Part shown: one piece after another, positions 48,210 to 58,541 of the stretch
Layout of the letters: each line of letters starts with the position of its first letter
Position numbering within the stretch: position 1 is the stretch's first letter
DNA from: Rhizopus sp. PT2906
Lineage: Eukaryota > Mucoromycota > Mucoromycetes > Mucorales > Rhizopodaceae
Reading direction: 5' to 3'
DNA: 64,000 nucleotides
Assembly: GCA_025529335.1 (NCBI GenBank)
Contig: JAMYHX010000019.1
Location: 153,004-217,003 of the forward strand
Program-made: the position numbers and the translations under genes
The notes under the pieces: generated by a model
The model's input: the letters and a program-made list of their open reading frames with translations, nothing else
Database searches by the model: none
What the model was told of the DNA's origin: nothing

Positions 48210-48758
48210 ATGCTCAAAGTTATTACTCTCCTATTTCTTGTAGCCGTTGCCCTCGTTACTGCTGCCACCACTGACAGAGGTCATTACACTGTTCATGGCT
48301 TGGGTAAGAGAAAGCAACAAATTTTGAAAGCCGGTGGTGGAATCTGGGATTTGGCTATTGCTATGCTCGAGAGTGACCACATGATTACTGACTATCCTTA
48401 CGGTGACAACAAGACCGAAGATTCCGCCAACTTTGGTATCTTTAAGCAAAATTGGTTCATGCTTCGCACCTCCACTTCTCAATTCAAGGGCAAGACAACT
48501 AGCCAATGGAAAGAAGGTACCATTCTCAACAAGAAATTGGCACAAGATATCAAGGCTAGACAAGAATCTCAAAACTTCTATGGTCCTGATAAGTGGTTTG
48601 GTGGCCACAGATTCGGTGAAAGCGGTTTGAACAATCCCTATACTGAAGATATTACCAATTACAAGAATGCTGTCAACTGGATCCATGATCAACTTGCCAG
48701 TGATCCCAAGTACTTGGAGGATGATACCAGATTCTATGTTTCCGTTGTTGCTATCTAA
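48210..48758 (+). CDS. Small secreted protein, conserved fungal family
   Basis: Intronless, 182 residues. Signal peptide MLKVITLLFLVAVALVTAA. The mature domain of about 160 residues has no Cys and contains GGIWDLAIAMLESDHMITDY, EDSANFGIFKQNWFMLR, WFGGHRFGESGLNNP and YKNAVNWIHDQL. I have seen this set of motifs in secreted proteins of many fungi. The helix with a lone Glu (AMLESDHM), followed by NFGIFKQN, resembles the catalytic layout of lysozyme-like transglycosylase folds, but that is a guess. The compact gene with a good TATA element suggests strong, regulated expression. It stands alone, with gaps on both sides. Confidence 0.8.
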   Translation: MLKVITLLFLVAVALVTAATTDRGHYTVHGLGKRKQQILKAGGGIWDLAIAMLESDHMITDYPYGDNKTEDSANFGIFKQNWFMLRTSTSQFKGKTTSQWKEGTILNKKLAQDIKARQESQNFYGPDKWFGGHRFGESGLNNPYTEDITNYKNAVNWIHDQLASDPKYLEDDTRFYVSVVAI

Positions 48759-50301
48759 TTGATTTGTATTTATTAAATAAAAGATTAAAGTATTAAAGCA
48801 TATGACCTTTTATACTTGACATAGCTCCTGTAACCATGTCTACAGCAGCCGACTCTTGATGCTGTCTACTGGACCAAGTACCGACTGTGGTAATCTCTTG
48901 CAGTTCTGCTAGGCAGCATGGTCCTCGAGCAAAATCACTCATTTCGGATCGGCATCAAAAACTATAGCTCTTGTTTTCAGTTTATGATGTCTTACAATGC
49001 ATAAACACAGTGCACAAGGCAGATAAACTACTCATCATTGCAGAAAGTTCAGCATCGCGTCTTTTACGAAGAGCTCCTGAGGAGTATTAGTTTGTATCTA
49101 GCAAAGTTATTTCAAATGTCTATTTGGTCAATAAGAAAGAAAGGGAACTACAGCAATGGGCCAATAGTCCAAAGCTAACTGTATGTAGCCTTTCATAGTC
49201 CACCATTTCCAGTTTATCTTATTAAAGTAATAAAACTATTAGTTTATCATTATGTTTATCTGTTTAATCATCACTTATGAAATGATGCTTGATACTCTGA
49301 TATATGAAGATGCATCGCTCCATGCTGAAGTTAGCCCCCAATGCATCCCTGGGCATCTTTTTTTTTTATAATTCACAAAGTATTGTTAGTAAAAGCTTTG
49401 ACCATACATGTATATATAAAGTACTTACATATCGTTTGTCTTTGAGTGGTTGAAGCGTTGAGGGCTTTGGCGCGGAGCTACTTGCTGCTATAAGTCGACG
49501 TGGCTGCAGCTTGTCAGTAGTGTCGATTTTTTACTTCTTGGGCGATGGATCCTATGTCTCTTCCTCGCCTCTGCTCCTTTTCTTGTCGATAAGATCCGTG
49601 AGCATAAGACCCTCAAAATCGCCGCTGCTGTGTCTGCTGCAATTGTGGGACGTGGTGAGGCAGCGGTGCCCAGCTGATCTCCGCGGTAAACTCGGACTCG
49701 AGCTCTTCTTCAGTGACTTCACTGCAAGTGTAGTCTAGGAGCCTCTCTTTCTTGTTCTGAAGAGGTTCTAGGGGTTAGTTTTTCGTTATTTCATTTTCTG
49801 CTAATGAATCTTAATCACTTTAAATGCTTTTTTAGACAATACTGGAAGAAGGACATCGAATGCTTAACTTGACAATAACAGTCTATATTTAACTTTTCGA
49901 AACACGATCACCTGCCCTCAAAGGTGTTAATATCCAGATTTACTTTTGACCAAGGGCTCTTTGATTGTATTTAGAAACGGAAGAGAAAGAAAGAAAGTAG
50001 ACAACAGAAAAAGATTCAATTGAGATAACGTTGTTTGTACAAACAGTATTATTAATAAACACGAATCCATTTGGGCGGCAACCTTCATCTATTCGCGTAA
50101 TAGATAGCCCAGCGAGACTCTTCAGCTCGTGTCACATCATCCTGTTCAAACTTTTCCCAAGGCATATTACATAATCTTTACGCGGAACTTTTTTTTCCCC
50201 CGATGCAATAAAAAAATCTCCCTGAGGGTTTAGTATGGATTACTGCTTTTGCATAAATACCGAGCGCGGTTTTTTTTTCTCTTTTTTCTTATATTATCAA
50301 T
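48759..50301. other. 1.5-kb intergenic with a GC-richer block
   Basis: No recognised gene. A block at 49430-49740 is clearly GC-richer than its surroundings. The minus strand there reads SEVTEEELESEFTAEISWAP followed by a Gln-rich segment and a stop, possibly a relic of coding DNA. The rest is AT-rich. Confidence 0.4.
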
Positions 50302-51447
50302 ATGGTTTATCAAAAGACTTTTACATTGTGAGTATAAGAAATAGTTTTAGAACAAATATGATATACTCATACAAGATAAAGAAACAACGGCAATAAAATT
50401 CCTGCTGTCGGCTTAGGCACCTGGCAAGCTAGTGAAGAAAACGATAGTGTCTACAAGGCCATTAAAACAGCTATTGCAGCTGGATATAGACATTTTGATA
50501 CTGCTATGGCTGTGAGTACATATATTTATATGCTTATTAAACAAAAGGGACTAATAATAACTAGTATGGAAATGAAAAAGAAGTGGGTCGAGGTATTCGA
50601 GATGGATTAAAAGAAAATGGATTGGAGCGAAAAGATATTTTTGTCACCACTAAACTGGCGCCTGTCCAAGCTCGTCCTTCAATTGTCCCCAAGGCATTTG
50701 AAGAATCTCTTGCTAAGCTTGATATAGAGTACATTGATCTTTATATGTTACATTGGCCTGTTGCTCTGAACCCTGAACCTGGTGTCATGATTCCTTTACG
50801 ACCCGATGGTAGCCGAGATATTGATGAGCAGCTCAAAGGACGATTTGAAGATACCTGGGCAGCTATGGAGAAATTGTTGGAGACAGGCAAGGTGAAGAAT
50901 CTCGGTGTGGCTAATTTCTCTATCCCCAACTTGGAACGTCTACTAAAGACAGCCAAAGTCATACCTGCTGTCAACCAAGTCGAACTTCATCGTAGGGATA
51001 TCTCCAAAAAATCAAATAGCAACTTTACTTATATTCTGTAGCTTATTTACCTCAACACAAACTCTTGGATTACTGCAAGTCAAAGGGTATTCATGTTAGT
51101 GCTTACTCTCCTTTAGGATCCAGTCAATCCACTTTATTACAAGACCCTGTACTGAACAAGATCGCTCAGAATCGTAACAAATCTGTCGCTCAGATCCTTC
51201 TTTCCTGGGGAGTGACTCGAAGCAGTGTGTTACCCAAGAGTGTCAATCCCGAGGTAAGTGACATGTATGATTGTAAATCCTGGAGCTAATGATTATTGTT
51301 TTACCGCAGCGTATTCAATCTAATATTGATCTTATTGAATTGAACGATGAAGAGATTCAGCAAATCAATGAAATTTCAAAGACAACGACAAAGAGATTCA
51401 TTCGGCCAGCATGGGGCGTACCTGTATTTGATGAAGATTTTGAATAA
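50302..51447 (+). CDS. Aldo/keto reductase
   Basis: NAD(P)H-dependent cytosolic reductase of aldehydes and sugars. Five exons (first codes MVYQKTFTL; introns about 50325-50387, 50514-50564, 50993-51040 and 51253-51309), about 315 residues. Family features: NGNKIPAVGLGTWQ, GYRHFDTAMA|YGNEKEVG (catalytic Asp and Tyr, split by intron 2), TTKL (catalytic Lys), LHWP (catalytic His), VKNLGVANFS, and the NADP-binding end LPKSVNPERIQSN across the last intron. The C-terminus is short. Glycerol dehydrogenase, xylose reductase and general aldehyde reductase are all possible. It is tail-to-tail with the beta-helix gene, with only 40 bp between the stops. Confidence 0.94.
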
Positions 51448-51487
51448 AAACAAGCGCTCATAATGAGAAAATACTGTGTACTCTTTA

Positions 51488-53482
51488 TTAAGAGAAACAG
51501 GGAGTTTCGGGCGAGATCATGGGCACCGTATTATTCTTGAGAGTAAAGGCTCTCCAGAAACTAGGAACGGGCAAGTTGCGAAGTGCAGCAGGAATTTCAT
51601 TATACAAGTCCTTGGTTATGTGTTTGTGTACTTTCTGTAGATAGATTATAGTGAGTTTACTGCGTAAGCCCATTTTTATTATTACCTTGGGCACTTTGCC
51701 GCCATTCTTCGTCGTACGGTCTTCTTCATACATCTGGCGCCAGAGTAAAGGAACGGTAGAATCGCGCGTGAAAGGGTTGTATTCGAGCGGTTCAGTTACA
51801 TAACAATTCTTGTTATCAACCAAGCCTTCCTTGGGATCCAAGTTACCCAAGCTAATCACATTAGGATCTAAACCTTCGGCTGCACCGAACTTGTTACTAG
51901 ACACGACAATGTGCCAACCAAGAGGAGAGATAGCCACAGAGCTGTCCCACACGGGCTTTGGACTTGTGTAATTGGCGCGAGCTGTGTAAAAATCATAAAA
52001 TGTAATACCCTCATAAAGCCAACCTCTCAAAGGTGCGGGTGGGGACATCTCGCTTCCAAGGAATCGATATAGGAAATTATTATGAACGATCATATTGCTG
52101 ACTTGTAAGAAATCTGCATGGACAGCCGCATACATCATAATTCCTGTGTTGGCAAGATAATTAGAGATCACATATCCGTCTACCTATACTAAAGTCAGAA
52201 ACGAATCACGCCCTCTGATCACTTTAGGGGGGAGGCACTTACAGCAGAGGTGAACCGAACGGCACCACCAAAGTCAGCAATCTGCCAGCCAGCGATAAAG
52301 TTTTGGTAAATGTAGGTTTGATTAGAGCCTACAATACTGATACCGTGATCTTGGTGAATCTGTCTTGTATCAGGGAATGTTGCGTTCTGAGTGAAGAGTT
52401 TATATCAATTTAAATTTTTACCAATTAATCAATTTTTCATTACCAGAATGTTCTCTCGTACTGTGATATCATTTGTAGAGTACAGTTGGACGCCTGAAGC
52501 AAGGAAGCCTTGTTCGTCAGGTATGTCCCGGTTAAGACAGTTGTACATGTATCGCAAGTTATTATAGGATCGTCTTAAAGAAGGATTAATGACGGGTTCC
52601 AATTCATCAATGTTACGAAGGTCAATGCTATCTGTCAGTTAGTACATTTGTAAGCTCAGAAATTCTATTCTTACCCAAAGATATTGTTCGAAACCACACT
52701 TTCCTTTTGAGTCTGGAACAAAATGCCAGTATCTAGAATAAAGCATATTTAGAATCATTTTTAAAATATAAAAAAGGCAACATACTAGTTGTGTTGTAAG
52801 AAGGATATCTCTCCGTAGCAGCATGTAATTCGTCACGAAGGAAAATATTACCATCTATAGAAAACAGGAATGTTATTTACACATAGTGATTAGCTTGATG
52901 TATATATTACCAATGTAGAGCTTATTGCTCTGTTTAGCCAGAATCGATCCACGACCTCCGTTGAAAAAGACATTGCTGTAGATAGCCACCTCATCCTCAT
53001 TTTGTTGGTCGTTAACTTCAATGCGAACATTTTCAAACACAAGGTCTTGAATGGACCAGTTCTTATTTTTTGAATCGACTGTTGAAATGAGACATAAGAA
53101 ACACACATTTTTTTTTAGCCTTAAAAGTGTACCTTCAATGATTGCTGGTGCATTCTTGTCTTTTACTGTAATGATAGTAGGATATTGTTGATTGCCCTTG
53201 AGAGAAACACCTTCTTTCAGTAGAATTGGCTTATCAGAACGAATAGAATAGACACCTGGATCAAGATAGACAACAGGGTTTCTATGATATGCGTTGGTCT
53301 GTTGCCACTTTAATATAAATTATGCTGTGTTACCGCAAACGATTTGCCTCATCGATCAGATCCTGCAGTTTGTCAGAATAATCCCAGGTAGTATCGTATT
53401 GATTTATATTAGCACACCATTTAGCAGAAACAATGGTTGAGCACAAGATTATAGAAACAATAGAACTGGTAAGTAATTTCAT
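51488..53482 (-). CDS. Secreted parallel beta-helix (pectin-lyase-fold) protein
   Basis: About nine exons, roughly 560 residues. Signal peptide at 53482 (MKLLTSSIVSIILCSTIVSAK). After it come repeated short beta-coil patterns typical of right-handed parallel beta-helices: VVYLDPGVYSI, GVSLKGNQQYPTII, WSIQDLVFENVRI, NKLYIG, GISIVGSNQTYIYQNF. The C-terminal part (GWHIVVSSNKFG...) is more irregular. Potential N-glycosylation sites are present. Relatives include glycosidases and lyases acting on plant or fungal polysaccharides, but I see no decisive catalytic motif, so the substrate is unknown. It starts 193 bp from a divergent small membrane protein gene. Confidence 0.82.
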
Positions 53483-53675
53483 TTTTTTTTAAAAAAAGGA
53501 ACCTGGTCTCAATGCTTATTCATAGCCTTCTTTTCTTTTATACTCTGTCTTAAAAATGTGCTGGAACGGGCGGGAATTAAAATAAAGTTTTTCTTTTTTC
53601 TTGAGCTTTTTTTTTGTGTTTCTCTTCCTCTTTTCTCTCTCTCTCTCTTTTTTTTTCTTCAATGATTGATTGTGA
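53483..53675. promoter_or_regulatory. Compact bidirectional promoter with pyrimidine tract
   Basis: 193 bp between the divergent starts at 53482 (-) and 53676 (+). The plus-strand half is an almost pure T/CT tract (53580-53660), a common core-promoter feature in fungi lacking a clear TATA box. Confidence 0.55.
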
Positions 53676-53966
53676 ATGTCTAATACAACCTATCTGATAC
53701 CCAAAGATCTTCCGCCTTCGTATGACTCACTTTATCAGTCCACTCCTTCATGCTCACAGGCCAATTACTATCATGATTCAGTGATAAGACGATTCTTTCG
53801 TAAACATGGGCCATTTTTACAAAAGTTTACTGCAGCCGTTTTTGTAGCAGCCACTGTTTCAGCAACCGTCATGCTTTTGTTATGGCAATTACAAAATCTG
53901 ACAACCTCACCTCCACCCAATAATGATGATCCTTGGTTTGATCCTTATCAAGAAGAAGAATATTGA
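53676..53966 (+). CDS. Small single-pass membrane protein with PPxY motif
   Basis: Intronless, 96 residues. Residues 13-16 form PPSY in LPPSYDSLY, a classical PPxY ligand for WW domains of Nedd4/Rsp5 ubiquitin ligases. Residues 36-50 are basic, 51-72 a hydrophobic span (AVFVAATVSATVMLLLW), and the tail is acidic and proline-rich. Basic residues before the span put the N-terminus, and the PPxY, in the cytosol. No family recognised. Yeast has similar small PPxY membrane adaptors of Rsp5 (for example Bsd2, Tre1 or Ssh4 classes, all larger), so an adaptor role is an inference. Confidence 0.65.
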   Translation: MSNTTYLIPKDLPPSYDSLYQSTPSCSQANYYHDSVIRRFFRKHGPFLQKFTAAVFVAATVSATVMLLLWQLQNLTTSPPPNNDDPWFDPYQEEEY

Positions 53967-54077
53967 TATTGTATAATGTGTGTTTGTAAATAATGTATTC
54001 ATAAAATAAAATAAAAAGCTCGGGTGACTTTCTCTTGTGGTTTTTTTTTTCTTTTTCCTGCAAGCATATATATAATA

Positions 54078-56615
54078 ATGAATGAAGCAAGTCAATCACT
54101 ATTTCCTGAAGAAGAAGAAGAAGAACAACAAGAGATTGTAGAAGTAAAGTAAAGGATTGCAATGCGTGATCAAGACAATTTATCGTTTATAGTACAACTA
54201 TAAAGAAAGCATAGTATTTGCTATTGATTGTCATCCCACCATGTTTGAACAAGACATGGAAGGAATTGCCCCGATCCAGACTGTGTTTGATCAGATAAAG
54301 CGTATTATGCTCTATAAAGTATTGGCCTATCCTGCTGACCAAGTGGGTATTATATTATTCAACACAGTACGTCTTTTCCTGGTAGCGTGTTGATAAAATA
54401 ACTCATCGCGCTCTTTTTGTGTAGGAAGAGAAACAGAATTCAGCAAACAATGAACACATTTATGTATTGCAGAGTTTGGATATACCGGATGCTTCAATAA
54501 TAAAGGAGATGGATAAATATATCAAAAGCAAGTCAATAAAAAAAAAAAAAGTGACAACAATAAGTGTAACTAATACCAACATAGATATATCATTATTACG
54601 AGATAACTACGGTAGCAGTAGAGAATGTCCACTGGGTGATCTCTTTTGGGTTTGTTCAGATGTATTCTTTGGAAGGTAATGTGCTTAAATTGATATAATG
54701 AGTACTGATATATTTCTATATTTCTAGTGCACCCAAATATGCTTCCAAGCGAATGATACTCATAACCAATAATGATAATCCTACACAGCACAAGCCAACA
54801 TCGATTCAACGAGCCAGGGTAAAGTAAAAAAAAAAAAAAAAAAAAAAAAAGGTACATATGATTCAATACGTTTTTTAGGACCTCTTGGCGATTGGAATAG
54901 ATATTGAACTATTTTTCTCTAACAAAAGAGATACTCTATTTGATCCAAATATATTTTATACAGAAATTGTTAAAGACTCTGTGCATAGATTAGAACATTT
55001 GGAGACTATTGTGAAATCAAAGCAAGCTAAGGGCCGGTCTGAGTTTCGTATTCCTTTCCAAATCAATGAGGATCTTTGTATAGGAGTAAAAGGGTACAAC
55101 ATGATTATCGAACAGAAAGTCAGCCCACACAAGTATTTCTATACGAGCGGAGAACAAGTAAAAGAAGCGAGTACGATCACGCGCTGGAAATGTGTCGATA
55201 CAGATCAATATTTAACAAAAATGGATATAAAGCGTGCTTATGATTATGGAGGAGAAAAGATTGTGTTTACGAGTAAAGAAATAGAAGAGATAATCAACTT
55301 TAAGGAACCAGGTGCGTGTTGTCATCGTGTGTTCTGATAGGAAACTAACAAATGTTATTAGGTCTGCTGTTATTAGGATTTAAAAGTCTAAAAGAACTAG
55401 AACCACATTATCAAGTAACGCACCCTTATTTTATTTATCCCGATGAATCCGTAAGTTCCGAGATATTCCACGATATACGATAATTACTCAATTTTCTCCT
55501 TTAATTAGCAATATGAAGGCAGCACGAAGCTATTCTTTCACCTTTTGGATGGAATGATCAAAAGAAGCAAGGTCGCCATTTGTTCCTTTATGAGAAGAAA
55601 AAATGTCGCTCCCAAGCTAGTTGCCCTTGTTCCTCAGGTAACTTCAAACAAATGTTTATCCTGATTATATAAACGACCCTTATTTTAGGCGGAACGTAAA
55701 GATAAAGAAGGAAATCAAATTGAGCCCCCTGGATTACAAATCGTTACTTTGCCATATGCCGATGAGATACGACCTATTCCATTCTCATCCACCCCAAAGG
55801 GTAATTATATTAATGAATGATAGATAAGATGACTCACTTGACATGTATTTAGCTGATACGAGTAGCATTGAAGCATTTAAGGAACTTATCAATAAGTTTA
55901 CCAACAAAGGATATAATCCAAAGCATTATGAGAATCCACGCAAGTATTTATGTTTATTGATATACATTGAAATGATAATCCTTTTTATGTAGATCTCCGA
56001 AACCATTACAACATGATTCAAGCTATTGCACTTGAATTAGAAAGTAAACCTCAATCAGATCAGTTATTGCCTAATTATGAATACATTGATCAGGTAAAAT
56101 GAATTAATAATAATAATAAATGATGTACCTATGACTATCCATAGGAAATGGCACAGGATATAGAAACAGCCAAGCAACTGGTTGGTCTAGATACCATTAC
56201 AGAACACGACATCATGTCTGCTGGTCAATCAGTAGGCCAAAAGCGGAAGGTAAACAAACCAGTGGAGATAAAAAGATAAAAAAATTTTTTGGTTAATGAT
56301 TAGCACATTTTTAGATAGATCAAAGTGTCAAAACTCAACAGAGCAACAGTAGTTTGGATGATACATTTGATAAAAGACTAAAATTAGATCAAGATCCGGA
56401 CACTATAACAGCCCTTTGGAATAACAATAAACTTCAAAAGGTAATCATGCAATAGAAATAATAAAAAAAAAGACTCATTTTTTTTTCTTTAGGCTTCAAA
56501 TGCTTCACTCAAGGAATTTCTTAAAGATAATGGGATTCAACCGAAAAGACTCAAAGCAGACTTGGTTGCACAAGTCGATGAATTATTGCATGCAAAATTC
56601 AACATTAGGGACTGA
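54078..56615 (+). CDS. KU70: Ku70, DNA end-binding protein
   Basis: Partner of Ku80 in non-homologous end joining and telomere maintenance. About 11 short introns, roughly 600 residues. The start at 54078 gives a Glu-rich leader; splicing to 54199 joins it to EYNYKESIVFAIDC, the opening of the Ku70 von Willebrand domain. It continues with MILITNNDNPT, GIDIELFFSNK, the beta-barrel (GVKGYNMIIEQK, LLLLGFKSLKEL) and FIYPDES. The C-terminus has a SAP-like DNA-binding motif (ASNASLKEFLKDNGIQPKRL). A run of about 23 A residues sits in the intron at 54828-54850. Exon joins are by eye; the Ku core pattern is clear. Confidence 0.9.
54828..54850 (+). repeat. Long A tract inside a Ku70 intron
   Basis: About 23 A residues directly after the donor site GTAAA. 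Prone to length variation and sequencing error; it lies outside coding sequence. Confidence 0.9.
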
Positions 56616-56730
56616 GCGTAATTTCTGCTTCTATCGATAAACTTTTTCGGAAAATTATATAAAAATAAAGAGAGTACGGAACTTAAAATTTGATAACAAT
56701 CTATAACATTGATCCGAATGTTCGAGCGAC

Positions 56731-56740
56731 TATATATAAA
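56731..56740 (+). promoter_or_regulatory. TATA box of the alpha-arrestin gene
   Basis: TATATATAAA at 56731-56740, 71 bp before the ATG at 56811, followed by a GGGAGG stretch and a T-rich tract (56767-56784). Confidence 0.55.
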
Positions 56741-56810
56741 AGGGAGGCAATAGCATAAATCAATTAAAAAAAAATTTTTTTTTTCGTCTTTCTATTTTCT
56801 ACATTATTGA

Positions 56811-58394
56811 ATGCCGCATTTAAAGACGACACATAAAGAAGATGCAACTATTCTATTTGATCTCGACCCTTCATTCACTGGGATTATGCGTGGCGTAGCC
56901 AATGATGAATCAGAAGGTTGTTCTGTCATTGGAAACTGTATCGTTCAAGTTCACAAACCAGTAAAGATTAGAAGATTCATTGTTTGGTTAGAGGGTCGTT
57001 GTAAAGTCAATATCAAGGGCGCTGGTTACAGTGTCTCCAACACAGAAGGAACAGAAAGCCGAACGCTCTATTCAAAAGATATTCATTTTATGGGTGATGA
57101 CGGCTTAGTACACACCTTGATGCCTGGTCAATACGCCTACCCTTTCCGATTCGATCTTCCAGCCAATTTACCTGCTAGTTTTCGCGGTAAGCGTGGTTAC
57201 ATTCGATACAGACTACAAGCCGCCATCCATCGCCCCAACATGTTTTCAAGTGACATCCAAGCATCAAGAGATATCCCTATCAAACGCTGTTTACTCAATG
57301 ATCACACTAATATGGCAGATCTTCGAGAAACCTACGAGGGAAAGCAACATACCAACAAACTACGCTACTCAGCGACTGCGCCTAGCATTGCTTATCGTGA
57401 AGGTGGTCTGATCCGACTTAACATTGAAATGCAGCTTCAAAGACCAGAAACACAGTCTATACGAACAGTGACGTGCGCATTACGTGAACGTGTCCAGTAC
57501 CGAACCACAGATAGCAATGCCAACACAGTTCTCAGCAAGACGGACAACCTCTTTCCTTTGGGCTACAGCACATTCTATCCAAGTCAAGCTCCTGACTATG
57601 ATCCCAAGGCAAAAGCAGACTATAACGCCCTCTTTCGTCTCTGCCCTCGTGTCAGTGCCGATTTGAACAGTCGATTGATGAAAGTGACTCATGCGCTTGT
57701 AGTCAATATCATGCTTGATGACTCACAGCCTGATGATCAAGAGGAAGAATCTGCTTATGAAACAGAAGCAACTGATACCGAATGGAACGCTTTCTCTGAA
57801 GACGAACGACATGTCGATACCAAACATAGTAGCCCATCATCCACTCCTCCTGGCTCTACTCCTGGTTCACCCATTCTCAGTCGTTCCTCTTCTGCTTCCT
57901 CGCTTGTCTCTATTTTTGCCATGGGTCGTTCTCATTCCAATGGCTACACAAGCGGTGGCGAAGAACTGGCGACGATTCCAGCTATCAAAAGCCATCGAAA
58001 GAAATCTTCCAAGAAACACAAGGATTCGCATGGTTCTCACTTGACTCTTTGCACTCTCGAGGTACCTCTCGTCGTCACATCTCGTGAACACTTGTGGAAT
58101 GAAAAGCCCAACCCTCCTGCTTACGATGAGACCCAGGAGCCACCGAGCTACGATACTGCTCTTGATGATCTTCCTCGTGCACCTACTTATCCAACAGATG
58201 ATTCTGGTAGTGCCAACAGCAGTGCTCGATCAAGTCAAGAGGAAATTCGTGATCATGATCATCACGAAGGTAATAGTAGTAGCAGTAGTACTCGACCATC
58301 ACTTGTGTCTCGATCTTCTTTTATGGAAGCAAGACATGCTGCTGCCAAAGTTTTCTCGGCTGTTTCATCCAAAGTACCTCGCTCTCATTTATAA
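56811..58394 (+). CDS. Alpha-arrestin (ART-type ubiquitin ligase adaptor)
   Basis: Intronless, 527 residues. The N-terminal arrestin fold has HKPVKIRRFIVWLEGRCKV, LMPGQYAYPFRFDLP and GYIRYRLQAA; the C-terminal arrestin fold includes GGLIRLNIEMQL and CTLEVPLVV after a Ser-rich insertion (58% polar, residues about 310-400). The tail carries two PPxY motifs, NPPAYDE and EPPSYDT, which bind WW domains of Rsp5/Nedd4 ligases, as yeast ART adaptors do to send permeases to endocytosis. The lack of introns contrasts with the neighbours. A permease lies elsewhere in the window (31.7-33.6 kb); a link is not implied. It is tail-to-tail with the galactosidase, with 147 bp between the stops. Confidence 0.93.
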   Translation: MPHLKTTHKEDATILFDLDPSFTGIMRGVANDESEGCSVIGNCIVQVHKPVKIRRFIVWLEGRCKVNIKGAGYSVSNTEGTESRTLYSKDIHFMGDDGLVHTLMPGQYAYPFRFDLPANLPASFRGKRGYIRYRLQAAIHRPNMFSSDIQASRDIPIKRCLLNDHTNMADLRETYEGKQHTNKLRYSATAPSIAYREGGLIRLNIEMQLQRPETQSIRTVTCALRERVQYRTTDSNANTVLSKTDNLFPLGYSTFYPSQAPDYDPKAKADYNALFRLCPRVSADLNSRLMKVTHALVVNIMLDDSQPDDQEEESAYETEATDTEWNAFSEDERHVDTKHSSPSSTPPGSTPGSPILSRSSSASSLVSIFAMGRSHSNGYTSGGEELATIPAIKSHRKKSSKKHKDSHGSHLTLCTLEVPLVVTSREHLWNEKPNPPAYDETQEPPSYDTALDDLPRAPTYPTDDSGSANSSARSSQEEIRDHDHHEGNSSSSSTRPSLVSRSSFMEARHAAAKVFSAVSSKVPRSHL

Positions 58395-58541
58395 GGCATA
58401 TCATATACATATAGACTCTGTTTTCATACATTATTGTAAATATCATTCACATTCATAATTATATACATTTTATATATACATTTGATAATGCAACTCTTTA
58501 TTACTACTATTATTATTATATCCCTTTTTCTAATAAACAAT

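Noticed and set aside
48231..48692. Long minus-strand open stretch
   Set aside because: Antisense shadow of the secreted protein gene; no independent motif.
57715..58458. Plus-strand open stretches in a second frame
   Set aside because: Shadows of the alpha-arrestin coding sequence, rich in Leu only because of the frame shift.
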